Below are positions 53,472 to 63,864 of a DNA stretch of 64,000 nt, one piece after another; position 1 is the stretch's first letter; every line of letters begins with the position of its first letter. This DNA comes from Flavobacterium sp. MDT1-60. GTDB lineage: Bacteria > Bacteroidota > Bacteroidia > Flavobacteriales > Flavobacteriaceae. The stretch covers positions 3,844,001 to 3,908,000 of the forward strand of contig NZ_CP062159.1 in the NCBI RefSeq assembly GCF_014844035.1, given 5' to 3'. The position numbers and the translations under genes are program-made. Under the pieces are notes generated by a model, which saw only the letters and a list, made by a program, of their open reading frames with translations, ran no database searches and had not been told where the DNA came from.

Positions 53472-53515
53472 TAATCCATATTATAAAACCAGGGGTGATT
53501 TTATAATATGGATTA
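53472..53515. terminator. 17-bp hairpin between the GH10 and GH35 genes
   Basis: Arms TAATCCATATTATAAAA (53472-53488) and TTTTATAATATGGATTA (53499-53515) pair perfectly across the loop CCAGGGGTGA. On the minus strand the T tract after it is weak, so it may be a partial terminator or an mRNA 3'-protecting stem. Confidence 0.7.
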
Positions 53516-53528
53516 AGGCAAAAGGATT

Positions 53529-55730
53529 TTATTTTTTTACTAGTTCACCTGAAAAGTCTTTACTAACATCTTTTCCTGCAAGACCATCAGCGGTTCCTTT
53601 GTAAGCATGTTTACGAACGTAATTAGCATCCCAAAGGTTTGGAGATTCGTCAGGCAACCAGAACTCGTGTTCTTTTACACTATCAGAAACTCCCCAAATA
53701 GTAATACCATATTGTTGTGCTGCCGGAATATGTTTTTTGTACATATCGATTACATACTGATACATTTCAGCCTGAGAAGCTTGCTGTGCTACAGTTGGGG
53801 CATTTGTTCCTAATCGGATATCCAGCTCCGAAATTTTAATCAGTTTTCCGGTAGCAGCTAATTTTTGGAACATCTGAACCATTTTATCTCTATCCGTAGT
53901 CAATGAAATGTGCATTTGAGTTCCGATACCATCAACAGTGCCGCCTTTACTTTCAATATATTTCACATATTCAATTAAACCATCGCACTTGTCCAGTCTT
54001 GACTCGAGATTATAATCATTTATAAAAAGTTTATCTGTTGTATTTCCGTACTGACGAGCCAATTTAAATGCAGTAACGGCATAATCTTTCCCAAGATATT
54101 TTGCCCATGAAAAGTGATCTGTTGCGGTTTCACCTTCTGTTCCGTTTCTTAATGTTCCGTCTTCTTTCATTGGCTCATTAACCACATCCCAGGCAAAAAC
54201 GCTAGTTTTATAGTGCGTCATCATTTTAGAAATCCAATCCTGCATTGCATTACCAATGATTGTTGTTTTTTCAGCAGCTGTTTTATCGATAGTAATAGGT
54301 GCAGTTGGTCCACCGGTTGCAGCACCAGTAGTTACCACAACATTATCAATATAATACGTTCCGGCCACTCCGCCTAAGTCAAAGTTTAAACCAGCTTCTG
54401 TTCCTGACGCTGTAATTTTCCATTCAACTAACTTCCATGTTGTAGATGTTGCTGTATCGCCTTGATATTGAGCAGTTCCTCCGGTAGTCGAACAGCGAAC
54501 TGAACCAGGGGCTTCTGAACGAATCATATACGAAACTGTATATTGTGTGCCTGCAGTTAAAGGAGCAGTAAAATCAGAATGAATCTGCGTTTTCCATTGA
54601 TTACCTGTATCGGTAACAGCGTTTACTACTTTCATGGCACCACTACCTTCATAAGCATTTGCAGCAGCAGCAAGACTCAAAGCATCTGTAGCTCCGTTAT
54701 ATTTTGACCAGCCTGTAATATTTCCGTCAAATTTTCCATTTGCCAGCATATTAACTACAGTTGGTGCAGCATCAAGATCTACAACCGCAATAGTGTTTAC
54801 ATCAATCAAATAGGTCACATTTGGCAAGTATCCTAAATCAAGATTAAATTGAAAATTAGTGCTTCCGGCTTTAAAATCGCCAGGAGCCAGTTTAATTTTA
54901 ACCTGTTGCCATTGTGATGATGTTGCAAAAGCTTCAACCCATGATCCTCCAGTATTGTACCAGTCTTTGTATGGATATTGATTCGTTAATGTCGAACCAA
55001 AAGAAAGACGTCCTTTACCTGCTACATCTGACTTGATATAAAATGAAATTTCATAATTATGCCCTGCCACAATGGTAGTGTTTGGTGCCGTTAATTGTAA
55101 ACTGTAAGGCTGAGCTGATGTAGCACTTGAAGCTAATTGAATTGCTTGCGAAGTACTTGTTAATCCCGCATTTGCAACAATACTAATTCCTTTTCCAGGG
55201 TTATTTCTTGCCCAATTCGCAAATGTTCCGGCTTTTAAACCGGCAACATCAAGAATATTGGTTCCGCTTGAACCCGGAATTACCGTTGGTGCAATAATGC
55301 TATTTAAATAACTTGCATTCTGGTTGGAATGCCAAACCAAAGTGTGTCCGAAAACTTTTAAGCCTGCTGCTTTTGTAGCCGCAATAAAGTCATCAATAGT
55401 TTTAAAATTGATTTCCCCTTTTGCGTTTACCATTGCGCCGTGTTTCATGGCGTAGCCCGGAGTTACTTCATCAAAATTTTCATTGACTAACTTTCTGTAT
55501 GCCGGATCACTCATGTACAAATCAGCACCAATTCCGTTTCCTAAAACAAAATTTGTATAGGTTTTCAATGGTTCATAACGGCTGATTTTTTCAACCAGTT
55601 CCAGAGGCAATTCTGCTCCGGTTACAACACCGTGTTCCGGATCTTTTTCCCATTCCATCAAATTATCATCACATGATGACAAAATCATTAATGAAGAAGC
55701 AATTATTGGGATTATATATTTGTATTTCAT
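53529..55730 (-). CDS. GH10 endo-xylanase lipoprotein with inserted carbohydrate-binding modules
   Basis: 733 residues with a lipoprotein signal (lipobox LSSC, Cys20), so probably anchored in the outer membrane. The GH10 barrel is split: its first part (about 50-155) includes GHTLVWHSNQ, and its second part (about 480-733) has the acid/base Glu in FAWDVVNEPM (near 515) and the nucleophile in KISELDIRLG (near 635). About 320 residues between them read as two CBM4/CBM22-like beta-sandwiches (ITGWSKYNGATDALSLAAAAN and similar). This inserted-CBM design is known from Bacteroides xylan PULs. It hydrolyses beta-1,4-xylan at the surface. It lies between the SGBP and GH35 genes. Confidence 0.93.
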   Translation of the reverse strand: MKYKYIIPIIASSLMILSSCDDNLMEWEKDPEHGVVTGAELPLELVEKISRYEPLKTYTNFVLGNGIGADLYMSDPAYRKLVNENFDEVTPGYAMKHGAMVNAKGEINFKTIDDFIAATKAAGLKVFGHTLVWHSNQNASYLNSIIAPTVIPGSSGTNILDVAGLKAGTFANWARNNPGKGISIVANAGLTSTSQAIQLASSATSAQPYSLQLTAPNTTIVAGHNYEISFYIKSDVAGKGRLSFGSTLTNQYPYKDWYNTGGSWVEAFATSSQWQQVKIKLAPGDFKAGSTNFQFNLDLGYLPNVTYLIDVNTIAVVDLDAAPTVVNMLANGKFDGNITGWSKYNGATDALSLAAAANAYEGSGAMKVVNAVTDTGNQWKTQIHSDFTAPLTAGTQYTVSYMIRSEAPGSVRCSTTGGTAQYQGDTATSTTWKLVEWKITASGTEAGLNFDLGGVAGTYYIDNVVVTTGAATGGPTAPITIDKTAAEKTTIIGNAMQDWISKMMTHYKTSVFAWDVVNEPMKEDGTLRNGTEGETATDHFSWAKYLGKDYAVTAFKLARQYGNTTDKLFINDYNLESRLDKCDGLIEYVKYIESKGGTVDGIGTQMHISLTTDRDKMVQMFQKLAATGKLIKISELDIRLGTNAPTVAQQASQAEMYQYVIDMYKKHIPAAQQYGITIWGVSDSVKEHEFWLPDESPNLWDANYVRKHAYKGTADGLAGKDVSKDFSGELVKK

Positions 55731-55791
55731 CTTGTTCTGTTTTTTAAATTATATGATTTATCTCTTTTAATTAATCTTTTTCAGATTTATA

Positions 55792-57195
55792 TTAGTTAGG
55801 GAAATCATTATAAGTTGGTGTGTTTAATGAAACGATTCTCCAATTGTCTGTATACACTTTTACAGCAGTTGCTTTTGAAGGAAATTCTACTTCACTCGCT
55901 GTTCCTGTAACATCTTTCAGTTTTATATCTGAATTTTCGAAATAAATACCAAAGTTTTGATACGTGGCAGCTTCGCGGTAGGCCAGAACAGTTTCAAAAG
56001 TAAAGGCTTCTTTAGACCAAGCGTAGAATTTGTTTAGCGGAATCGTAACAGTTGTCCATCCGGTAGTTTGAAAAGCAACCGATTTTCCGTCGACAATCCA
56101 AGGCACGAAATTATAAACTGCACCTGTCCATTCTCCTCCATTAAAATTATTGATCGTACATATTTTTAAGAATCCAGAATCTTTCCAGGCATTTGGTACA
56201 TAAATATCAAACTGAAATGCTACTTTATCCAATGGCGTATTTGCCGGAATATAAGGTGTTAATTGTGCTCTCCAGTTATCAACGCCATTTCCTGCTGTCC
56301 AAACTTCTGTCAAACGGTTTTTGGCAGCATCAAAAGAAGCAATACGAGCCGGACGATGCGCAACATATTTCCCTTGTGAGACAGTACCAGCTCCTATTGC
56401 TGCTGACTCTAAATCTGCTGGTTGAATCATACTTGTTGAAGTTCCCCAATAACCATGAGATCCGCTTCCGTCAAAATTCAATAGAAGACCTTTTTTAAAG
56501 TTAAAATAAGCCGGAGAATAGGCCCCTCCGTTTGAACCTTCAACAAATAGTGAACCTCCAATATCTGAAACACCGTTTGGCATTGTAACGGTAAAAAACT
56601 CCCCATCTGGATCTGACGTAATTCCGCTTGTTACGGCAACATTTCCAGGAAAAACGACTTTACTTATTTCAGTTAAACCAGAACCAACAACCGTAATTTT
56701 TTCACCAGGATTAGGCATCGTGTTTGAAATACCGTTGATAGCTGGCCTTGAAGCACGAATCTGGAACGGGAATACCGTTTCAGTATTGTCATTTACAAAA
56801 CGAATCGTATTTCTGTCAGCCGGATCTGCTTCTATGGTTGGTGTATCAGCAGATACAGAAAGGATTATCGAATTATCAGATACAAAAACGACGTTAAAAT
56901 AAGTTGAATAACCGTTGATGTATACTTTTTTAAGTCCGGTAAATCCCGATCCTTCAATTCTAATCGTTTGTCCCAATCGTACAAAACTAACTTCCCTATC
57001 CGGAACAGCTGAATTTACATCTTCCAGAAACACCTTGCTGACTACTATTGTTTTACTTGCCGAATCACTATTATCGCAAGAGGTAAACAGCAATGCGCAG
57101 CACATCATGCCCAAAAACGCAATGGGTGCCCAATATTTTTTATTTAATATATATTGCTTCATATTGATCAATCTTTTTAGATTATTATTTTTCAT
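55792..57195 (-). CDS. Surface glycan-binding lipoprotein (SGBP) with IPT/TIG domains
   Basis: 467 residues as the longest frame; the ATG at 57162 (M12, [11 protein letters not shown]) gives a more usual lipoprotein signal with lipobox ALLFTSC. Two Ig-like IPT/TIG domains (about 50-250: [31 protein letters not shown]) are followed by a C-terminal glycan-binding domain of the SGBP type (about 250-467, [28 protein letters not shown]). It would help hold xylan at the cell surface for the SusC/SusD complex. It lies 4 bases after the SusD gene. Confidence 0.88.
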   Translation of the reverse strand: MKNNNLKRLINMKQYILNKKYWAPIAFLGMMCCALLFTSCDNSDSASKTIVVSKVFLEDVNSAVPDREVSFVRLGQTIRIEGSGFTGLKKVYINGYSTYFNVVFVSDNSIILSVSADTPTIEADPADRNTIRFVNDNTETVFPFQIRASRPAINGISNTMPNPGEKITVVGSGLTEISKVVFPGNVAVTSGITSDPDGEFFTVTMPNGVSDIGGSLFVEGSNGGAYSPAYFNFKKGLLLNFDGSGSHGYWGTSTSMIQPADLESAAIGAGTVSQGKYVAHRPARIASFDAAKNRLTEVWTAGNGVDNWRAQLTPYIPANTPLDKVAFQFDIYVPNAWKDSGFLKICTINNFNGGEWTGAVYNFVPWIVDGKSVAFQTTGWTTVTIPLNKFYAWSKEAFTFETVLAYREAATYQNFGIYFENSDIKLKDVTGTASEVEFPSKATAVKVYTDNWRIVSLNTPTYNDFPN

Positions 57196-57199
57196 ACTA

Positions 57200-58840
57200 T
57201 TAGAACAAGTCTTTTATTTTCTCTTCCGTAAAAACATAAGGAACAGGGTTTTCTCTTAACAAAGGATTTTGAACCAGTTCAGATTCCGGATAAGGCATAA
57301 CAAAAATAGTGGCATCGATTACCCCTATTGAGCGGGTACTGTTGCTTTTTGTAGCATCGATTGTTACTTTATTAGTTGCATTATCGTAAAGAATTGGCAC
57401 TATAGTTCCTCTATTCTGACCTGTAATATAATTTATTACTTCTTGTTGTTTGTAATACGATCTTCTAACCAAATCATACCAATACTGACCTTCCATACAT
57501 AATTCTACTCTTCTTTCATGAATGATATCAGGGTAAGTTAATACTGCTTTAGGATCAAGTCCTGCACGGGTACGCAGTGCGTTTATTCCTGCAATAGCCA
57601 GAGCGTCAGAAGTTGTAGCATTATTTCCTAAGGCTGCTTCTGCATAATTCAAATACACCTCACCTAAACGCAGCATATACGTATTTAAACCTGAGTTCAT
57701 ACGAGACGTTTTTGCATTGTCTTTTGTAGAACCAACAACTCCTTTTTTAACGGTAAGGAAATCATTGGTGTGATCAACAGTATATCCTCCATTCGATTTA
57801 TTGATTTCAGGATAAACATCATTATCCGCCATCCAGGTTGCTTTACGGCGCGTATCTTTAGTTTCATATTCCTGTAAAACATTATAAGAAGCTCTTGTCC
57901 AATAACCCCATCCGGTATCATCTCCTGTAATATCAGATCCCAATGCAAAATAAGCCTGCTGCGTATTGGTTACACCATAATCACCGTTTGGAACCCATTG
58001 CAGGGCAAACATAGATTCTGTATTGTTATTATTATCAATCTTAAATAAATCGTCATAATTTGCCAACAATTTGTAAGGCCCGGAATTGATTACTTTTTCA
58101 GCCGCTTTTTTAGCTAAGTCAAGATATTCTTGTTTTCTGGTAGTACTGTTCGGATTATCACTTATTCCTGAAAATGACAAGTACACACGAGATAACATTC
58201 CGTAAGCGCTGTATTTTGTCAATCTTCCTGCCTGACCTGCCGTTTCCGGAAGGTATTTTGCAGCATATTCCAAATCACGAATAGCAAATTCATAAACATC
58301 TTTCAACGGATTTTTATTCACAATCGGATTTTTAACCAATTCTCTTGGATCAGTAGTAATAATGACATCTCCCCAAAGCGAAGCCAAATACCAGTATGCT
58401 GTACCTCTCATAAAACGGGCTTCGGCTATATATTTATTTTTAACAGCAGCATTAACCTCGCTTTCAGAAATACCAATAATTACGTTATTGGATTGTTGCA
58501 CCACATTGTACAAAGATCCCCAGGCCGAAACCAAAGGTCCTGTTAATCCGGTTTCAGACAAGTCAGTAAACGGATAAATATAATCAGAAAACGGCGCGTA
58601 TAAATTATTAGCACGCCCATCACCCAAACCATAATAAAATTTATCATTAAAATCGAACCAGACTTTATTGTATAATGGTCCTGTCGCCGCCTGAAAATCG
58701 GCTTCGGTTTTATAAAAGTTCTCTTTAGTAATCTGGTCGTTTGGTTCAACCTCTAAAAGATCACTACAACTAGTCCAGACAAATGGCAATGCGATCATAA
58801 GAACCGAGTAAAATATATTTTTTGTTTTCATAGTTTGCAA
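57200..58840 (-). CDS. susD: SusD/RagB-family surface lipoprotein
   Basis: 546 residues with a lipoprotein signal; the ATG at 58831 ([13 protein letters not shown]) may be the true start, and Cys in [11 protein letters not shown] is the lipid site. The chain has the SusD TPR-like helices and N-terminal [14 protein letters not shown] signature ([18 protein letters not shown]). SusD proteins cap the SusC barrel and capture the glycan. It sits 3 bases after the SusC gene. Confidence 0.95.
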   Translation of the reverse strand: MQTMKTKNIFYSVLMIALPFVWTSCSDLLEVEPNDQITKENFYKTEADFQAATGPLYNKVWFDFNDKFYYGLGDGRANNLYAPFSDYIYPFTDLSETGLTGPLVSAWGSLYNVVQQSNNVIIGISESEVNAAVKNKYIAEARFMRGTAYWYLASLWGDVIITTDPRELVKNPIVNKNPLKDVYEFAIRDLEYAAKYLPETAGQAGRLTKYSAYGMLSRVYLSFSGISDNPNSTTRKQEYLDLAKKAAEKVINSGPYKLLANYDDLFKIDNNNNTESMFALQWVPNGDYGVTNTQQAYFALGSDITGDDTGWGYWTRASYNVLQEYETKDTRRKATWMADNDVYPEINKSNGGYTVDHTNDFLTVKKGVVGSTKDNAKTSRMNSGLNTYMLRLGEVYLNYAEAALGNNATTSDALAIAGINALRTRAGLDPKAVLTYPDIIHERRVELCMEGQYWYDLVRRSYYKQQEVINYITGQNRGTIVPILYDNATNKVTIDATKSNSTRSIGVIDATIFVMPYPESELVQNPLLRENPVPYVFTEEKIKDLF

Positions 58841-58843
58841 AAA

Positions 58844-61800
58844 TTAGAAATTAACATTTAATCCAAGAGTAGTAACCATTGCCGAAGGATAACGTCCGTT
58901 ATCGATACCTGTTAACAACGCATCCTGATTAAGAGATCCAACCTCAGGATCGTAACCTTTGTATTTCGTGAATGTTAATACGTTTTGAGCGTTTGAATAT
59001 ACTTTGATGTTAGAGATACCATATTTAGAGTATAATGATTTTGGCAAATTGTAACCAATTGAGATATTCTTAACTCTTACATAAGAAGCATCTTCTATAA
59101 ATCTGTCGCTGAAACGGTAGTTAGAAGCCGATGCTGCCGATGAAGCTGCAATTCTTGGCATATAAGGATCTCCACCAACAATTTGTACATTACGATAATC
59201 ATTTGGCCCCGTTGGGTCAATTAATCCTAATTGAGCATATCCTAAAGCTGATGACAATAAATTCGTGTTTTCACGAGGATTTTCTAACCAGCGCCTTTGG
59301 TAATTTGCGACATCATTTCCATAAGAACCTGTTAGCAAAATACTAACATCGAATCCTTTGAAAGTAAATGAATTGGTAAAACCGAAAGTAATATCCGGAT
59401 TTGGGTTTCCAATATAATCACGATCTTTCTCATTGATTACACCGTCATTATTAATATCTTTAAAAATATAATCACCAATCCATACACCGTTTTCTCCTAT
59501 TGCCATTCCTTCCGGTAAAGCAGTTGGTTTCACTGTTCCGGCTGCATCTTTATAATAGAAATCAGTAGCTTTTTCAAAACGTCCAATTACTTTGTATCCA
59601 TAAAACTGACCAATTGCCTGATCTACCGCTGTACGGGTCACAATTGTTACATCAGAACCTTGCTGAAGCGATTTATTTAAGATTCCGGTTTCTGTATTAA
59701 GTGCCAATACTTTACTTCTGTTCATAGACATATTAAAATTAGATCTCCAGGTGAAGTCTTTTCTGTCCATATTTAAAGTATTCAAGGTAAGTTCAAGTCC
59801 TTTATTTTCAAGAGAACCAATATTTACCCAGGGAGCAGAAGTTGATCCCTGTCCAGTTGTCCCTACATACGCCGGAAGTGGCAATTGTAATAGTAAATTA
59901 TTTGTTTTTTTGTAGTAAACATCAGCAACAAGCTCAATTCTGTTATCCAGGAAACTAATGTCAAGACCTAGATTGCTCGAACTTGTTGTTTCCCATTTTA
60001 AATCTTTATTAGCTGTATTTGCTGCCAATAATCCAGTTCCCCAATTGGTTGCAGAAGCATTGTAAGTTGAAGTGTAAGCGTAGTTGGGTACATTTTGACT
60101 ACCAACTTCACCCCAACCCAAACGTAATTTCATGTTACTGATTACTTTACTGTCTTTTAAGAAATTTTCATTAGAGACTTTCCAGGCCAAAGCCGCTGAT
60201 GGAAACCATCCCCATTGATTGTCTTTGTAAAATTTAGAAGAACCGTCTCTTCTGATTGTAGCAGTCAATAAATATTTATCATTGAAAGAATATTGTAATC
60301 TGCTTAGATAAGAGCTAAGCGCACTTGTATTACTTCCATTTGAATTTTTAGCCGTTGTAGCATCTCCTGCATTCAAATCTGTAGCACCATTTGTCAGATA
60401 TCCAGATCTGTATCCATAGAGGTTTTCCCAGTTTGATTCCTGCATCTCCTGACCTACCATTACATTTAGTTTATGAAGACCAAAAGTTTTATCGTAGGTT
60501 AATATATTATTCCAACTCCAGAATTCGCTATTCGATTTTGTTCTTGAACCTTCTCTGACTTCGTTTTCAAGTGCTCCAAAAGTATAAGATGGATTGAAGA
60601 TATAATTGTTTGCAAAGCCGTAATCTAACGAATAAGTTGTTTTGAACTTAAGATCTTTTGTAAAGCCAATCTCTGCATATGCATTGGCTCTCATTCCATA
60701 ATTTTTATTATGATTGTCTTTGATAGAAGCCAAACCAATAGGATTGTTTTGAACAAACTCTTTCGTATCCGGACCATCAAATGTACCATCAGCGTTACGA
60801 ACAGCAACGTTTGGCGTTTGTTTAAGAGCAGTTAAGATTAAAGCATCGTCCTGAACTGTAGTAGTTTGATTGGTTTTGCTCAAAGCGAAATTCACTCCAA
60901 CTTTTAAAAAGCTTTTTACCTGAGAATCGACAACTCCCCTAAGATTGAAACGATCAAATCCAGATCCGATAGCAATACCTTCCTGATCTAAATAACCAAT
61001 TCCTAATGCATAAGTGGTATTGTCTGAACCACCAGAAGCAGATAAATTATAGCTTTGCATCAAAGCGGTGTCAAACAATTCTTTTTGCCAGTCTGTTCCT
61101 TCTCCCAATAAATCAGGTCTGATAAAGTAATTATCACGTTGCACGATTCCTAAATCAGAACGTGTGTTTTTAAGTGTCCCATATTCTTTAAGATTTAATA
61201 AATCCAAATGTTTTGGTATTTCCTGCCAACCTACATAACTGTCAAAATTTAAGATCATATCTCCTTTTTTTCCACGTTTTGTAGTAATCATAATAACTCC
61301 GTTTGCAGCTCTTGAACCATAAATAGCAGTTGCTGACGCATCTTTCAGAATATCCATCGAAACGATATCTGCAGGATTGATATTCGCAAGCGGATTTGTA
61401 TTTACAGAACTTGTAGATCCGTCGATAATAACACCATCAATTACAAAGATTGGTTCGTTTGATCCGTTTAAGGAACTGATACCACGAATACGAATCGAAG
61501 AACTTGAACCTGGCGCACCACTATTTGACTGAATTTGTACACCCGCTGCACGTCCCTGCAAAACCTGATCGATTGTAGTTGCAACAGATTGTTGTACGGC
61601 GGCACTTGTAACAGTAGAAACTGCTCCTGTTAAATCAGATCTTTTCATTGTACCGTATCCTACGACTACAACTTCTTTTAAACTACTTACATCTTCTTCA
61701 AGCGTTACATTAATCTGACTTTTATTACTTACTGGTACTTCCTGTGTTCTATAGCCGATAAAGCTAAAAACCAAAACTGCATTTGGCGTTGTCTTAATTG

Positions 61801-62008
61801 AATAGGTACCATCAAAATTTGTAGCTGCACTAGTATTTGTTCCTTTTACAATAATATTGACACCCGGTATTGGTCCGCTATTATCCGAAACTGTTCCTGA
61901 TACAGTCGTCTGAGCATTTACCGAAGCAGAAAATACAAACAACAGGATCATGAAACCCAAATTCTTAAAGTATTTTGATTTGCTTTTAGTAATTAAAAAG
62001 TTAGTCAT
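58844..62008 (-). CDS. susC: SusC/RagA-family TonB-dependent glycan transporter
   Basis: 1054 residues. A signal peptide (to about residue 33) is followed by a carboxypeptidase-regulatory-like N-terminal domain (TVSGTVSDNSGPIPGVNIIVKGTN), the plug with the SusC signature LKEVVVVGYGTMKRSDLTGAVSTV, and a large beta-barrel ending in the usual aromatic residue (VNF). It imports oligosaccharides, with energy from TonB. It is the first gene of the PUL after LacI; a promoter and a 12-base palindrome lie about 110 bases upstream. Confidence 0.97.
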   Translation of the reverse strand: MTNFLITKSKSKYFKNLGFMILLFVFSASVNAQTTVSGTVSDNSGPIPGVNIIVKGTNTSAATNFDGTYSIKTTPNAVLVFSFIGYRTQEVPVSNKSQINVTLEEDVSSLKEVVVVGYGTMKRSDLTGAVSTVTSAAVQQSVATTIDQVLQGRAAGVQIQSNSGAPGSSSSIRIRGISSLNGSNEPIFVIDGVIIDGSTSSVNTNPLANINPADIVSMDILKDASATAIYGSRAANGVIMITTKRGKKGDMILNFDSYVGWQEIPKHLDLLNLKEYGTLKNTRSDLGIVQRDNYFIRPDLLGEGTDWQKELFDTALMQSYNLSASGGSDNTTYALGIGYLDQEGIAIGSGFDRFNLRGVVDSQVKSFLKVGVNFALSKTNQTTTVQDDALILTALKQTPNVAVRNADGTFDGPDTKEFVQNNPIGLASIKDNHNKNYGMRANAYAEIGFTKDLKFKTTYSLDYGFANNYIFNPSYTFGALENEVREGSRTKSNSEFWSWNNILTYDKTFGLHKLNVMVGQEMQESNWENLYGYRSGYLTNGATDLNAGDATTAKNSNGSNTSALSSYLSRLQYSFNDKYLLTATIRRDGSSKFYKDNQWGWFPSAALAWKVSNENFLKDSKVISNMKLRLGWGEVGSQNVPNYAYTSTYNASATNWGTGLLAANTANKDLKWETTSSSNLGLDISFLDNRIELVADVYYKKTNNLLLQLPLPAYVGTTGQGSTSAPWVNIGSLENKGLELTLNTLNMDRKDFTWRSNFNMSMNRSKVLALNTETGILNKSLQQGSDVTIVTRTAVDQAIGQFYGYKVIGRFEKATDFYYKDAAGTVKPTALPEGMAIGENGVWIGDYIFKDINNDGVINEKDRDYIGNPNPDITFGFTNSFTFKGFDVSILLTGSYGNDVANYQRRWLENPRENTNLLSSALGYAQLGLIDPTGPNDYRNVQIVGGDPYMPRIAASSAASASNYRFSDRFIEDASYVRVKNISIGYNLPKSLYSKYGISNIKVYSNAQNVLTFTKYKGYDPEVGSLNQDALLTGIDNGRYPSAMVTTLGLNVNF

Positions 62009-62117
62009 AAATGGTTGGTTTAATTAGTTAATATATGGTTTAAGTTAGTTTTTATAAAAGCTTATAGCCTTTTCATTTCTCTCTGAAAATGAACCAGCAT
62101 TTACCCTTTTATAAAAA

Positions 62118-62155
62118 CAAATATATATAAATTACAATAACACACAACCGGTTGT
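62118..62155 (-). promoter_or_regulatory. Promoter of the susCD operon with a candidate LacI operator
   Basis: Minus-strand TTG (62145-62147), 19 bases, TATATTTG (62118-62125). The perfect palindrome ACAACCGGTTGT (62144-62155) covers the -33 box and has the CG-centred form of LacI-family operators. The divergence-free layout (lacI upstream, same strand) fits repression by LacI. Confidence 0.65.
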
Positions 62156-62635
62156 TTAATTTTTTTATTTTAATTTATCAAAAAATTGAGTTTAAAAAAA
62201 TCATATTTATATTTTTAATCACAAAATATTAAATAATTGGCAAAATAGTGATTTCAAACTACGAAAACGTTGTAGATAAAAAGAAAGATCTTTGATTTCT
62301 TTAAAAAAACCATAAAACCGTCTGTTAAAATATTTTTTTAGTTTTTAATTTCTTCTCAAAAAATAAATTTCAAATAATTCATACAAAAGAATTGATGGGA
62401 TTGCCATGCCAGTTAAGGTCTTCGTGATTTGAAGAAAAATGGTGGGTTTGAATCATAAACTCTAAAATTAAGGCCATGCAAGACAATCGGTTGCCTGTAA
62501 AACTAAAAAACTCCCTTCAAATTCATTTGAAAGGAGTTTTTAGTATTAAAAATCATTGCGGATAGGATATCCTGTTGTTTATTCCAAAATAAACCCTAAG
62601 TATTTAATTTAAAACATTACAACATCACAACAATA
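62156..62635. other. Intergenic region between lacI and susC
   Basis: 480 bases without a gene, mainly AT-rich. It holds the LacI terminator at 62504-62545 and a sequence CTACGAAAACGTTGTAG near 62257 that is a weak palindrome and could be a further operator. Nothing else is supported. Confidence 0.5.
62504..62545 (-). terminator. Intrinsic terminator of the lacI gene
   Basis: Arms AAAAACTCCCTTCAAAT (62506-62522) and ATTTGAAAGGAGTTTTT (62525-62541), one mismatch, followed on the minus strand by a T run. It lies about 100 bases after lacI. Confidence 0.82.
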
Positions 62636-63673
62636 TTAAGGTTCTTTTCTATTAGAAGATTCGCGAATAAGTACTTCTGTATTAAGGAAAGCGATTTCCT
62701 GAACATCTTCATTTTTTGCTGATTTCAGGTTCTTTATAATAATATCGGCAGCAGCTTTCCCCATTTTTTCTGCGGGATGTGTTATGGTCGATAAATTTGG
62801 ATCAATAATTTGGGAAATCGGGTCATTATTAAAGCCGATAATAGCAATATCTTCAGGTACTTTAATGCCACGTTTTTTAGCTGTCTGCACCGCACTTACA
62901 GCAATTATATCTCCGGAAGCGAAAAGTCCGTCCGGAATTGGTTTTAAATCAAATAGTTTATTACTTGCCTTTACTCCTTCTTCATAAGTCACGGCTTTCA
63001 AATCGATAATTAAATCCTCATCTATCGGTAAATTATGATCTCTTAAAGCTTCAACGTAACCTCTTTTTCTTTCGTTGTACAAGTTACCGAATTCTGAACC
63101 GGCTGTTAAATGAGCAATACGAAGACAACCCTGTTCTATAAGGTGTTTGGTCGCTTTGTAACCCGCAGAATAATTGTCGATAACCACCCTGAAAGTATTA
63201 TAATCTTTCGGAACCCTGTCGACAAAAACCAGCGGAATATTATTATTTGAAAATTGATGAAAATGCGAAGTATCCCTGGTTTCCATCGCCAGTGAGCAAA
63301 TAACGCCACTTACACGGTTGCTATATAAGGATTTAGCCATATTGACTTCTTCATGATAAGAGTCATGCGATTGCATAATGATTACAGAATAGTCTGATTT
63401 TTGCGCTGTAATCTCAATACCACTAATCAAAGACGATAAAAAGGGTTGTGTTACTGTTGGAATCAAAACACCAATTGTTTTGGTTTTATTGCCACGCAAA
63501 CCTGCTGCAAGAGTATTGGGCACAAATCCCATTTCTTTTGCGGCCTTCTTAACTTTTTTGATCGTTTTATCACTTATTGAATGATGATCCTTTAAAGCTC
63601 TTGAAATTGTTGAGGTTGCCAAATTTAACTTCTCAGCAATATCATATATAGTCACATGTTTATTTTCTTCCAT
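62636..63673 (-). CDS. LacI-family regulator of the xylan-type PUL
   Basis: 345 residues. The N-terminal LacI HTH is VTIYDIAEKLNLATSTISRALKDHHSISDKTIKKVKKAAKEMGF, the hinge helix LAAGLRGNKT, and the periplasmic-binding-like core has IPDGLFASGDIIAVSAVQTAKKRGIKVPEDIAIIGFNND. It is placed upstream of susC on the same strand. Most Bacteroidota xylan PULs use hybrid two-component regulators, so a LacI regulator here is less common. The likely inducer is a xylo-oligosaccharide, an inference from the GH10. Confidence 0.93.
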   Translation of the reverse strand: MEENKHVTIYDIAEKLNLATSTISRALKDHHSISDKTIKKVKKAAKEMGFVPNTLAAGLRGNKTKTIGVLIPTVTQPFLSSLISGIEITAQKSDYSVIIMQSHDSYHEEVNMAKSLYSNRVSGVICSLAMETRDTSHFHQFSNNNIPLVFVDRVPKDYNTFRVVIDNYSAGYKATKHLIEQGCLRIAHLTAGSEFGNLYNERKRGYVEALRDHNLPIDEDLIIDLKAVTYEEGVKASNKLFDLKPIPDGLFASGDIIAVSAVQTAKKRGIKVPEDIAIIGFNNDPISQIIDPNLSTITHPAEKMGKAAADIIIKNLKSAKNEDVQEIAFLNTEVLIRESSNRKEP

Positions 63674-63864
63674 AAAATAGATAATAAGAGATGTAAATAT
63701 AAGTTATTTTACAACATTATATTTTCAATAAATTAACATCTCCATTTTGCCAATTATTCAATATCTAAATCCAATGATGCAAAATCCAACACTCCTGCAT
63801 TCCAAAATTTCAACAGTTCAACATTCCAATTATCTAATTATCTAATTGTCTAATTATCTAATTC

